Assembly: GCF_040643635.1 (NCBI RefSeq)
Contig: NZ_JBEYUS010000017.1
Location: 22,824-86,823 of the forward strand
From: Saccharopolyspora_C sp040643635
GTDB lineage: Bacteria; Actinomycetota; Actinomycetes; Mycobacteriales; Pseudonocardiaceae
DNA: 64,000 bases
Reading direction: 5' to 3'
The notes beneath the pieces are model-generated. The model saw only the letters and a program-made list of their open reading frames with translations, was not told where the DNA came from and did not search any database. The translations under genes were made by a program, and so were the position numbers. Positions 49,407 to 57,391 of the stretch are shown in pieces (position 1 is the first letter of the stretch; every line of letters begins with the position of its first letter).

Positions 49407-50114
49407 GTGAGTACCACTGCACTGTGCTGCACAAACGGTGACCACCCCACGCGTCCGGGCGGTCACGTGGAGTGGCATCCGGTTCCGCCTGCTCCCGGGA
49501 AGGCCGAGGTCGATGCGCTGCTGCCCGACGGCCCCGGGCGAGTCGTCGTCCAGGGTACCGATGCGGACCTGGCGGCGGTCGTGCTGCGGCTGCTGCGCCG
49601 GAACCGCATCGCCGACCTCGCCGTCGGCTACGTGCCGGTGGCCGAGTCGCCCGCGACGCGGCTGTGGGGCATCCCGGTGGGCCCGGACGCCGAGCGGCTC
49701 GCGTTCGAGGGCGCGGCCCGGCCGTCGGCGCTGGTGCGCGACGACAACGGCGGGCTGCTGATCGCGAGCGGCCGGGTGGAGCCGATCACCGGCCAGGTGT
49801 ACTGCGACGACCAGCGGGTGCTGCACGGCCCGGCGCGGAGCCTGGAGATCACCCCCGACCCGGCGGCGGAACCGCTGCCGGAACCGACCTCCGACCCGAT
49901 GTCGGCGAACCTGGACCCGGCCGCGGACGGCCTGCGGGTCACCGCGGTGCGCCGCGGCCTGCTGCGCACCCGCCGGGACACCACCCGCGGCCGCGCGGTG
50001 CAGGCCGGGTTCCGCGAGGCGACCGTGCTCCGCGACGGCGTGCCGCACCCGCGGCCGGTGACCAAGTGGGCCTGGTACCGCCACACCGAGGACCTGCTGC
50101 TCGTGCGGCCCTGA
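49407..50114 (+). CDS. conserved hypothetical protein divergent from purA
   Basis: 235 residues. No signal or membrane helix. WHPVPPAPGKAEVDALLPDGPGRVVVQGTDADLAAVVLRLLRRNRIADLAVGYVP is followed by RLWGIPV, GGLLIASGRVEPITGQVYCDDQRVLHG and a C-terminal TKWAWYRHTEDLLLVRP. The pattern looks like the N-terminal fold of diacylglycerol-kinase/NAD-kinase-like enzymes (nucleotide lid) without its catalytic glycines, but this is tentative. The partner of purA in the same orientation in mycobacteria is Rv0358. GTG with CAGGAGCG upstream. Function unknown. Confidence 0.7.
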   Translation: MSTTALCCTNGDHPTRPGGHVEWHPVPPAPGKAEVDALLPDGPGRVVVQGTDADLAAVVLRLLRRNRIADLAVGYVPVAESPATRLWGIPVGPDAERLAFEGAARPSALVRDDNGGLLIASGRVEPITGQVYCDDQRVLHGPARSLEITPDPAAEPLPEPTSDPMSANLDPAADGLRVTAVRRGLLRTRRDTTRGRAVQAGFREATVLRDGVPHPRPVTKWAWYRHTEDLLLVRP

Positions 50115-50123
50115 CCGGAGACC

Positions 50124-50150
50124 GAAAACCCCTGCGCACACACGGTTTTC
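50124..50150 (+). terminator. short terminator
   Basis: GAAAACC (50124-50130) and GGTTTTC (50144-50150) around a 13-base loop, 10 bases after the stop of the purA-linked gene. Confidence 0.55.
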
Positions 50151-50282
50151 CCAGAACCGGCGCGGCGCCGGTGGCGGTTTCACGACAGGTCACCGCCTAG
50201 TCACTTCGGGGCATTGCCACGGCCACCTCGCTCGATGAAGGTCAGGATCGACATCGGCGAGATCAGCCCAGCGGAGGTCCCC

Positions 50283-50921
50283 ATGACACCGACCCGTTCG
50301 CTTCGCGCAGCACTGACCGCTCTGCCCCTGGCCGGGGCCCTGTCGCTCGGCCTGGCCGTGCCCGCCGGTGCGGAACCGCCCGGCATCCCCGACGCGGCGA
50401 CCGCGCAGACCCAGCTCGACGCGCTGCAGGTCGCCCCCGAAGGCTCTCTCGACGGCTACGACCGGGACCGGTTCCCGCACTGGATCGAAGGCCCCGACGG
50501 CTGCAACACCCGCGAGTCGGTGCTCAAGCGCGACGGGGAGGACGTCGAGGTCGGTTCGGACTGCTACCCGACCTCCGGCACCTGGAACAGCCCGTACGAC
50601 GGCGGGAGCTGGACCAAGCCGTCCGATGTGGACATCGACCACGTGGTGCCGCTGGCCGCGGCCTGGCGATCCGGGGCCTCCGAGTGGACCGACGAGCAGC
50701 GCGAGGCCTTCGCCAACGACCTCGAAGGCCCGCAGCTGATCGCCGTCACCGACAACGTGAACCAGTCCAAGAGCGACAAGACCCCGGACCAGTGGATGCC
50801 GCCGGAAGCCGGCTACCACTGCACCTACGCCTCGATGTGGATCGGCTCCAAGCACAAGTACGAGCTGACCGTCACCGAAGCCGAGAAGACCGCCTTGAAG
50901 GACGCGCTCGGCAGCTGCTGA
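50283..50921 (+). CDS. secreted HNH-type nuclease (GmrSD/DUF1524-like)
   Basis: 212 residues. Sec signal peptide to about residue 31 (RSLRAALTALPLAGALSLGLAVPAGA). The mature protein has CNTRESVLKRD, CYPTSGTW, then the HNH core DVDIDHVVPLAAAW (about 116-129), and N.SKSDKTPDQWMPPEAGYHC; the Asp-His of IDHVVPLA and the Asn-x-x-K pattern are the metal and phosphate-contacting residues. Cys residues at about 79, 98, 180 and 212 may form disulfides. Such proteins are exported DNases used for nutrient recovery or competition. GGAGG eight bases before the ATG; an upstream open frame from 50214 is less likely. No immunity gene is evident. Confidence 0.88.
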   Translation: MTPTRSLRAALTALPLAGALSLGLAVPAGAEPPGIPDAATAQTQLDALQVAPEGSLDGYDRDRFPHWIEGPDGCNTRESVLKRDGEDVEVGSDCYPTSGTWNSPYDGGSWTKPSDVDIDHVVPLAAAWRSGASEWTDEQREAFANDLEGPQLIAVTDNVNQSKSDKTPDQWMPPEAGYHCTYASMWIGSKHKYELTVTEAEKTALKDALGSC

Positions 50922-51179
50922 TCGTCGTCGACGCCGGACCCGCGCCCCGCTCACCTCCGTGGTGGGCGGGGCGTTGCGCTGCGGTGCCACCTGGTGGGAC
51001 GCGGTCCGGCGGGCGTTGACCGGGAGATCGCGCCGGTGCGAACCTGCTGGGCATGACCGCGCGCACCGCACTGACCGGGCGCCTGCACGTCGACCTCCGG
51101 CGGCAGGCCAGCGCCCTCTGTCGCCTCCGCTGAGGAACCTCACCGGCTGTTCTTCGAATTCTTTTCGCGTAGCGCTGGG

Positions 51180-51373
51180 GTGGCGGAACCTCAGCGGCCC
51201 CCTCGCTGCGGGATCGTTTTCGCAGGTGGCTCCGCCACATGCGAAAACGCTGTCCTCGCGAGGGAACCGCTGAGAACCCGCGGGTGGTCCGGCTGATCAG
51301 GTGGTCGGCGGCTCAGCGGCTCCGCCGCTGACGGGACACCGCTGAACCCCGCTGCGCTGGTTCGAAGGCAGGC
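51180..51373 (+). repeat. structured intergenic element, copy C
   Basis: Same orientation as copy A. Main arms CTCAGCGGCCCCCTCGC (51190-51206) and GCGAGGGAACCGCTGAG (51258-51274) pair in 15 of 17 positions. The loops TGCGGGAT and CTGTCCTC and the apex GTGGC-TCC-GCCAC equal copy A; the inner stem is longer, CGTTTTCGC/GCGAAAACG. The small hairpin CAGCGGC-TCC-GCCGCTG is at 51314-51330. It lies in the 521-base gap before the ssuA-like gene, which otherwise holds nothing recognised. Confidence 0.85.
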
Positions 51374-51442
51374 GGCCACCCGTTCGTCCGGGGCGCCCAG
51401 TGCGGCCCGGGTTCCGCTCTGCTCAGCGAAAGCGATGACACC

Positions 51443-52453
51443 GTGCACCGTCGGGAATTCCTCGCCGCCCTCGCCCTCACCACCACGACCGCCGGGCTGC
51501 TCGGCGCGTGCGGTCGCGGCCCCGATGCGGCCACCGCGCCCGTCCCGCCGCCGGTCGGCGACGACGAGCTGCGCCGGGTGCGGCTGCGCGTCGGGGACCA
51601 GAAGGGCAACTCGCAGTCCCTGCTGCGCTCCGCCGGGCTGGATCGGGCGCCTTACGCGATCGAGTGGGCCACGTTCACCTCCGGCCCGCCGCTGCTGGAG
51701 GCCGCGTCCGCCGGGGCCATCGACATCGGCGGCGTCGGCAACACGCCCCCGCTGTTCGCGGCCGCCGCCAAGCGCGAGGTGAAGGTCGTGTCCGCGTCGA
51801 AGGGCAACGTGACCAGCGACGCGCTGATCGTGCCCCGGGACTCCCCGCTGCGGCGGGTCGAGGACCTGCGCGGGAAGAAGATCGCGCTGGCCCGCGGCAG
51901 CTCGGCGCACGGCCAGGTGCTGCTGAGCCTGCGGAAGGTCGGGCTCACCCCGGACGACGTGCAGCTGGTGATCCTGCAGCCCGCCGACGCGCTCGGCGCG
52001 TTCAACGGCGGCGAGGTGGACGCCTGGGCGATCTGGGACCCGTACTTCGCGCAGGTGCAGCTGGAGACCGGCGCGAAGGTGCTCACCGACGGCACCGGCA
52101 TCTCGAACGGCCTCGACTTCCAGGTGGCGAGCGACGAGGCGCTCGCGGACGCCGCCAAGAACACCGCGCTCGCCGACTACGTGGTCCGCGTCGCGCAGGC
52201 CCAGCTGTTCTCCGACTCGCACCGCGCGGAGCGCGCGCGGGCGTGGGCCGAGGACACCGGGCTGCCGATCGAGGTCACCCGCCGCGCCACCGACGCCGGA
52301 CCGAACCTGCCGATCCCGCTGGACGACGCGGTGGTCCGCTCCTCGCAGGAGCTCGCCGACGCGTTCGTGCAGGCCGGGGAGATCCCGCGGAGCTTCGACT
52401 TCGCCGAGTACGTCGACACCCGCTTCGCGCAGCGGCTCGCCGCCGTCCGCTGA
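51443..52453 (+). CDS. ssuA: ABC transporter substrate-binding lipoprotein, sulfonate type
   Basis: 336 residues. Twin-arginine-like start MHRREFLAALALTTTTAGLLGAC with a lipobox (LGAC, Cys23), so it is exported and lipid-anchored. The periplasmic-binding fold is of the NMT1/SsuA class: LRVGDQKGNSQSLLRSAGL, GPPLLEAASAGAIDIGGVGNTPPLFAAAA, LRGKKIALARGSSAHGQVLLSLRKVGL and FNGGEVDAWAIWDPYFAQVQLETGA. It should bind alkanesulfonates such as taurine-like compounds. GTG start. It is followed 14 bases later by ssuD, but no ATP-binding or permease genes are near, so it must use a transporter from elsewhere. Confidence 0.85.
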   Translation: MHRREFLAALALTTTTAGLLGACGRGPDAATAPVPPPVGDDELRRVRLRVGDQKGNSQSLLRSAGLDRAPYAIEWATFTSGPPLLEAASAGAIDIGGVGNTPPLFAAAAKREVKVVSASKGNVTSDALIVPRDSPLRRVEDLRGKKIALARGSSAHGQVLLSLRKVGLTPDDVQLVILQPADALGAFNGGEVDAWAIWDPYFAQVQLETGAKVLTDGTGISNGLDFQVASDEALADAAKNTALADYVVRVAQAQLFSDSHRAERARAWAEDTGLPIEVTRRATDAGPNLPIPLDDAVVRSSQELADAFVQAGEIPRSFDFAEYVDTRFAQRLAAVR

Positions 52454-52467
52454 CCAGGAGGAGACGC

Positions 52468-53616
52468 ATGAGCATCACCCTGCACTGGTTCCTGCCCACC
52501 CACGGCGACGGACGGTCCATCGTGGACCGACCGCACGTCACGGCGGCCGCCGCGAACACGCCCCGCGAACCGGACATCGACTACCTGGCGCAGGTCGCGC
52601 AGGCCGTCGAGCACCTCGGGTTCACCGGCATGCTCACCCCCACCGGCAGCTGGTGCCAGGACGCGTGGGTGACCACCGCGGCGCTGCTCGGGCGCACCAA
52701 GCGGATCAAGTTCCTCGTCGCGTTCCGGCCCGGCTCGCTCACCCCGACGCTGGCCGCGCAGCTGGCCGCCACCTACCAGCAGGTCTCCGGCGGCAGGCTG
52801 CTGCTCAACATCGTCACCGGCGGCGAGTCGACCGAGCAGCGCCGGTACGGCGACTGGCTGGACCACGACCGCCGCTACGAGCGCACCGACGAGTTCCTCG
52901 CCGCGCTGCGCGCCATCTGGTCGGGGGAACCGGCCGACTTCGACGGCGAGCACTACCGGCTGCGCGGCGCCACCGCCCACGCGGTGCCGGACCCGGTGCC
53001 GCCGCTGTACTTCGGCGGCTCGTCCCCGGCGGCGCTGCCCGTCGCCGCCCGCCGCGCCGACGTGCACCTGACCTGGGGCGAACCGCCCGCGCAGGTCGGC
53101 GAGCGGATCGCCCGGCTGCGGGAGCTGGCCGCCGCGGAGGGCCGCACCCTGCGGTTCGGGCTGCGCGCGCACACCATCACCCGGGACACCTCCGCCGAGG
53201 CGTGGGCGACCGCGCAGCGCTTCCTGGACCAGATGGACCCGGCGGACGTGGCCGCCTCGCAGGCGAAGTTCGCCGCCACCGAATCCACCGCGCAGCGGCG
53301 GATGGCCGAGCTGCACGGCGGGGTGCTGCACGAGGACGCGCGGAAGCTCGAAGTGCACCCGGGCCTGTGGTCCGGCGTCGGGTTGCTGCGCGGCGGGGCG
53401 GGCACCGCGCTCGTCGGCAGCCACGAGGAGGTCGCCGACCTGATGTCCGAGTACCACGACGTCGGCGTGGAGGAGTTCGTGTTCTCCGGGTACCCGCACC
53501 TGGAGGAGGCGTACCGGTTCGGCGAAGGCGTGCGCCCGATCCTCGCCCGCCGCGGCCTCCTCGCCGGGTCCGAGTCCGCCGCGACCCCCGCGCCCCGCCC
53601 GGTCGCCGCCTCCTGA
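52468..53616 (+). CDS. ssuD: FMNH2-dependent alkanesulfonate monooxygenase
   Basis: 382 residues of the bacterial luciferase-like TIM-barrel class. LHWFLPTHGDGRSI at the start, EHLGFTGMLTPTGSWCQDAWVTTAALLGRTKRIKFLVAFRPGSLTPTLAAQLAATYQQVSGGRLLLNIVTGGE and the YGDWLDHDRRYERTDEFLAALRAIW segment are typical of SsuD, with the conserved Cys and Arg/His active-site residues. It splits alkanesulfonates to aldehyde and sulfite with reduced FMN. GGAGG before ATG. No ssuE flavin reductase is adjacent. The pair with ssuA suggests sulfur scavenging. Closely related dimethylsulfone or methanesulfonate monooxygenases cannot be excluded. Confidence 0.92.
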   Translation: MSITLHWFLPTHGDGRSIVDRPHVTAAAANTPREPDIDYLAQVAQAVEHLGFTGMLTPTGSWCQDAWVTTAALLGRTKRIKFLVAFRPGSLTPTLAAQLAATYQQVSGGRLLLNIVTGGESTEQRRYGDWLDHDRRYERTDEFLAALRAIWSGEPADFDGEHYRLRGATAHAVPDPVPPLYFGGSSPAALPVAARRADVHLTWGEPPAQVGERIARLRELAAAEGRTLRFGLRAHTITRDTSAEAWATAQRFLDQMDPADVAASQAKFAATESTAQRRMAELHGGVLHEDARKLEVHPGLWSGVGLLRGGAGTALVGSHEEVADLMSEYHDVGVEEFVFSGYPHLEEAYRFGEGVRPILARRGLLAGSESAATPAPRPVAAS

Positions 53617-53727
53617 GCCCGGTCCGGGACCACCCCGAGCCGGGATCCGGGACGAACCCGATCCCCGCGCCCCGCCGCGCCGCTTACGTTCGACCCGCAG
53701 CCGGGGGACGACGTGGGGAGACGGGCC

Positions 53728-54198
53728 GTGGAACCGAAGGACGCAGCACCGGCGGCGGTGCGCCGCTCGATCATCGCCTGGACCTGCGCCGTGGCGGCGG
53801 GGGTCGCCGAGACGGTGCTGCACGTCGGGCGGCTCGTCGCGGACGGGGCGCCCGCCGAGGGGCTCGCCGGGCAGCTGGTGCTGCGCGGCGCCGTCTACGC
53901 CGCGGTGCTGGTCCTCGTGCTGCGGCTGCGGCGCGGCGGGAACGGGGTGCGGATCGCGGTGGCGGTGCTCGTCGGCGGCCTCGGCACCGCGAGCATGGTC
54001 GGCCCGCCGATCGCGGAGGTGCTGGGCGGACTCCCGGTCGAGCAGGCCTTCCTGACCGGCACCGGGCCGTGGGCGTGGACGTTCGCCGCGTTGCGCGCCG
54101 CGCACCTGGTCGCGGTGTGCGCGGGACTGGTGCTCCTGTTCGCGCCCGCGTCGAACGCGAACTTCCGGGCGGTCGGGGCCGCCGCCGGACGGCCCTGA
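53728..54198 (+). CDS. multi-pass membrane protein of unknown function
   Basis: 156 residues with four predicted membrane helices (SIIAWTCAVAAGVAETVLHV, LAGQLVLRGAVYAAVLVLVL, GVRIAVAVLVGGLGTASMV, FAALRAAHLVAVCAGLVLLF) and short polar ends. No family recognised with confidence. GTG 53728 is chosen over GTG 53713 because GGGGAG (53715-53720) is correctly spaced before it. It is convergent with the GDPD gene (13 bases between stops). It may be an accessory membrane protein of the sulfur pair upstream or independent. Confidence 0.65.
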   Translation: MEPKDAAPAAVRRSIIAWTCAVAAGVAETVLHVGRLVADGAPAEGLAGQLVLRGAVYAAVLVLVLRLRRGGNGVRIAVAVLVGGLGTASMVGPPIAEVLGGLPVEQAFLTGTGPWAWTFAALRAAHLVAVCAGLVLLFAPASNANFRAVGAAAGRP

Positions 54199-54210
54199 CC
54201 GCCCGCTCGC

Positions 54211-55311
54211 TCAGCCGCGGGCTTCGACCGCGATGTCCGGGAAGTCGCTGAAGACGCCGTCGATCCCCTGGGCGAACAGCGCGTCGAAGTAGCCGAGCAC
54301 GTCGCCGAACTCGGACGGCACCGCGGAGGAGCGGAAGTCCGCGGGCAGGAAGTCGTTCTCCGCGCGCACCGTGTACGGCACGACCTGCAGGCCCGCCGCG
54401 TGCGCGTCCGCGGTCACCGAGGTCGGCCCGGTGAGGTGCCCCGACTCGTCGACCGGCAGCAGCACCTTCGTGTCCGGGCCGATCACGTCGGCGTACTCCG
54501 CGATGCCGCGCAGGCCCTCCTGCGTCACCAGGTCCGCGTAGGTGCGCGGGTCGCCGGACTCCACGAAGTCCTGCGGCGCGCCGCTGTCCGAGATCAGCTG
54601 CACCAGCCGCACCCGCAGCGAGCGGTCCAGCTCCCGCAGGTTGGCGACCTCGAAGGACTGCACCACGACCTTCGCGTCCGGCCGGTTCAGCCCGTTCTCG
54701 TCCAGCGCGCGCACCACGCGCGGCTCCAGCGGCAGGCCGATGCGCTGGAAGTAGGAGGGGTGCTTGGTCTCCGGGGCGACGCCGATCTCGCGGCCGAGCT
54801 CCGCCGACAACCGGCGGGAGAGGTCCACGACCTCCTGGAACGTCGGCACCTCGAAGCGGCCGTCGTAGATCGTGTTGTTCGGCCGCAGCTGCGGGATGCG
54901 TTCCTTCGCGCGCAGCGCCTTCAGCTCGGCGAGGGTGAAGTCCTCGGTGAACCAGCCGGTCAGCTCGGCGCCGTCGATGGTCTTCGTGGTCTTGCGGTCG
55001 GCGAACTCCGGGTGGTCGGCGACGTCCGTGGTGCCGCTGATCTCGTTCTCGTGCCGGGACACCAGCACCCCGTCCTTGGTGGGCACCAGGTCCGGCTCGA
55101 TGAAGTCGGCGCCCATCCGCGCCGCCAGCTCGTAGGAGGCCAGCGTGTGCTCCGGGCGGTAGCCGGAGGCGCCCCGGTGCCCGAACACCTCGACGCGACC
55201 GGCCTCCGGAGCGGCGGTCGCGGTGGGCGCCGCGGCGGGCAGCTGGGCGATCGCGCTCAGCACGGCGGCGGTGGTCACGGCGAGCGCCGCCAGGCGCACC
55301 CGGATCGACAT
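54211..55311 (-). CDS. secreted glycerophosphodiester phosphodiesterase
   Basis: 366 residues. Sec signal to about residue 31 (ALAVTTAAVLSAIAQLPAAAPTATA). The GDPD barrel has VFGHRGASGYRPEHTLASYELAARMGADFIEPDLVPTKDGVLVSRHENEISGTTDV (about 42-97): HRGASG and the E/D pair bind Ca2+ and phosphate, and the second catalytic His is in SRHE. Then VAPETKHPSYFQ and VPYTVRAENDFL; the C-terminal DGVFSDFPDIAVEA is typical. It releases glycerol-3-phosphate from deacylated lipids outside the cell. GGAGGACAG precedes the ATG at 55311; longer frames are not likely. Confidence 0.92.
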   Translation of the reverse strand: MSIRVRLAALAVTTAAVLSAIAQLPAAAPTATAAPEAGRVEVFGHRGASGYRPEHTLASYELAARMGADFIEPDLVPTKDGVLVSRHENEISGTTDVADHPEFADRKTTKTIDGAELTGWFTEDFTLAELKALRAKERIPQLRPNNTIYDGRFEVPTFQEVVDLSRRLSAELGREIGVAPETKHPSYFQRIGLPLEPRVVRALDENGLNRPDAKVVVQSFEVANLRELDRSLRVRLVQLISDSGAPQDFVESGDPRTYADLVTQEGLRGIAEYADVIGPDTKVLLPVDESGHLTGPTSVTADAHAAGLQVVPYTVRAENDFLPADFRSSAVPSEFGDVLGYFDALFAQGIDGVFSDFPDIAVEARG

Positions 55312-55587
55312 CTGTCCTCCAGCGAGTTCGTGGCGCGGGGAAGGGCCGCGCGCCCGGCCCGACCTTCGCGGTGGCGGGCGACCAACGGGACAAGAACATC
55401 CGACGACGGGGTGAAGGAACGGCGACACGCCTCCGCCCGCGCACTCCCGCGCCGGGCCCGGTTCGCGGCTGCCGCACCGGGAGGCCGGGAAACGTACCGC
55501 GAGATGATCTCCGCCGGTCACCGGCCGGTCATGTCCGGTTCACCACACCGCGCCGGGGGGCCGCCGTCGGCGGCGCGCGGGACGCTC

Positions 55588-55601
55588 TACGCTTCCGCTC
55601 G
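55588..55601 (+). promoter_or_regulatory. -10 of leaderless purD
   Basis: TACGCT (55588-55593) is 7 bases before the GTG, the same spacing as for dcd. No Shine-Dalgarno lies between, so translation likely begins on a leaderless mRNA. Confidence 0.6.
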
Positions 55602-56860
55602 TGCGAATCCTGGTGATCGGGGCAGGCGGCCGTGAGCACGCGATCGTGCTGGCGCTGTCGAAGGACCCGTCGGTGACCGCCCTGGCCTGCGCTCCCGGCA
55701 ACGCGGGCATCGCCGCGCTCGCCGAGCCCTACGCGGTGGACGTCGCCGATCCGGCGGCGGTGACCGAGCTCGCCACCGGCTGGAAGGCCGACCTGGTCGT
55801 GTTCGGCCCGGAGACCCCGCTGGTCGCCGGAGCCGCCGACGCCGTCCGCGCCGCGGGCATCCCCTGCTTCGGGCCGTCGAAGGGCGCCGCCCGCATCGAG
55901 GGCTCCAAGGCGTTCGCGAAGGACGTCATGATCTCGGCCGGGGTGCCCACCGCGCACAGCGAGACGGTGGACAACCCGGCGAAGCTGGACGCCGCGCTGG
56001 CCCGCTTCGGCCCCACCTGGGTGGTCAAGGACGACGGGCTCGCCGGCGGCAAGGGCGTGCTGGTCACCACCGACTTCGACGCGGCGCGCGCGCACGCGCT
56101 GACGCTGCTCGACGACGGGCACCCGGTGCTGCTGGAGTCCTTCTTGGACGGTCCGGAGGCCTCGCTGTTCTGCCTGGTCGACGGCACCACGGTGGTCCCG
56201 CTGCTGCCCGCGCAGGACTTCAAGCGCGTCGGCGACGACGATGCGGGCCCGAACACCGGCGGCATGGGCGCCTACGCGCCGCTGCCGTGGGCGCCGGCGG
56301 GCTTCACCGAGGACGTCGTGCGCACCGCGGTGCAGCCGGTGGTGGACGAGCTCGCCGAACGCGGTACCCCGTTCTCCGGCCTGCTGTACGCGGGCCTGGC
56401 GCTGACCTCGTCGGGTCCGCAGGTCATCGAGTTCAACTGCCGGTTCGGCGACCCGGAGACGCAGGCCGTGCTGGCGCTGCTGCGCACCCCGCTGGCGGGG
56501 CTGCTGGACGCGGTCGCCCGCGGTGAGCTCGCCGCCGCCCCCGCCCTGGAGTGGGAGGACGGCGCCGCGGTGACCGTCGTCGTGGCCGCCGAGGGCTACC
56601 CGGGCCGGCCTCGGGTGGACGACGTGATCACCGGTGGCGACGCGATCGGCGTGCTGCACTCCGGGACCCGGCGCCGCGAGGACGGCGCGGTGCTGTCCGC
56701 GGGTGGCCGGGTGCTGTCCGTGGTCGCCACCGGCGCGGACCTCGACGCCGCCCGCGACGAGGTGTACCGCCGCGTCGCCGCGGTGCGCCTGCCCGGCTCG
56801 CACCACCGCGTGGACATCGCGCTGCGCGCCGCCCGCGGCGAGATCACCCCGCCCGCCTGA
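55601..56860 (+). CDS. purD: phosphoribosylamine-glycine ligase (GARS)
   Basis: 419 residues. It joins 5-phosphoribosylamine and glycine with ATP in purine synthesis. ILVIGAGGREHAIVLAL at the N-terminus, FGPETPLVAGAADAVRAAGIPCFGPS, the ATP-grasp part WVVKDDGLAGGKGVLVTTDFDAA and PVLLESFLDGPEASLFCLVDGTTVVPL, then GPNTGGMGAYAPLP and IEFNCRFGDPETQAVL. All GARS motifs are intact, monofunctional. The GTG start is leaderless-like. It is divergent from the GDPD gene and stands alone. Confidence 0.98.
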   Translation: MRILVIGAGGREHAIVLALSKDPSVTALACAPGNAGIAALAEPYAVDVADPAAVTELATGWKADLVVFGPETPLVAGAADAVRAAGIPCFGPSKGAARIEGSKAFAKDVMISAGVPTAHSETVDNPAKLDAALARFGPTWVVKDDGLAGGKGVLVTTDFDAARAHALTLLDDGHPVLLESFLDGPEASLFCLVDGTTVVPLLPAQDFKRVGDDDAGPNTGGMGAYAPLPWAPAGFTEDVVRTAVQPVVDELAERGTPFSGLLYAGLALTSSGPQVIEFNCRFGDPETQAVLALLRTPLAGLLDAVARGELAAAPALEWEDGAAVTVVVAAEGYPGRPRVDDVITGGDAIGVLHSGTRRREDGAVLSAGGRVLSVVATGADLDAARDEVYRRVAAVRLPGSHHRVDIALRAARGEITPPA

Positions 56861-57063
56861 CCGGACGCCCTGCGACGAACGACCGCGAACCGCGCGCGAG
56901 CCACGGCCGCGCGCGGTTCGCCGCGTCCGGGACCGTTCGACTGCTCTTCGGCGAAAACACCGCCGCGCGCCCCCGTCCGGGGTAATCATGAGATCGGGTG
57001 GAACGGTGCGCCGGTGTGGCGCGTCGACCCCGTCGGACATCCGGGCCGCAGCGAGGAGAGGTC

Positions 57064-57366
57064 GTGCCAGACGCCGGTTACAACATGGGGGCCTTGGAGG
57101 ACTGCCGCTCCGCGCTGGAGGGCAAGGCGGGCCCGGTCGGCGCCATCGGCGACGGTTTCGAGGGCGGGCCCGCCGAGGCCGGCCTGTTCGGCGAGCTGGA
57201 CGCCGCCGCCGGGCTCGCCGACGCGGTCACGAAGCTCGACGAGACCGCGAAGCAGCAGTTCGACGCCGCCGAGCAGCTGCTCCGCAGCGTCAGCGGCGCG
57301 CTCGACGCGGTCCGCACCAGCGTCGAGGACATCGAGCAGCACAACGAAGACTCGATGCGGGTCTGA
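57064..57366 (+). CDS. small type-VII-secretion-type (EspC/WXG-like) protein
   Basis: 100 residues, no signal peptide. It begins PDAGYNMGALEDCRSALEGKAGPVGAIGDGFEGG, then two amphipathic helices around GLFGELDAAAGLADAVTKLDETAKQQFDAAEQLLRSVSGALDAVRTSVEDIEQ, a helical-hairpin layout of WXG100/EspC-type substrates, but no WXG is seen. GTG with GAGGAGAGG (57053-57060). It is 25 bases before a WXG100-transglycosylase gene, so the two products probably form a heterodimer for export by an ESX-type system encoded elsewhere. Confidence 0.7.
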   Translation: MPDAGYNMGALEDCRSALEGKAGPVGAIGDGFEGGPAEAGLFGELDAAAGLADAVTKLDETAKQQFDAAEQLLRSVSGALDAVRTSVEDIEQHNEDSMRV

Positions 57367-57391
57367 GCCGCCTCGCGAGCTGGGGGACGAG

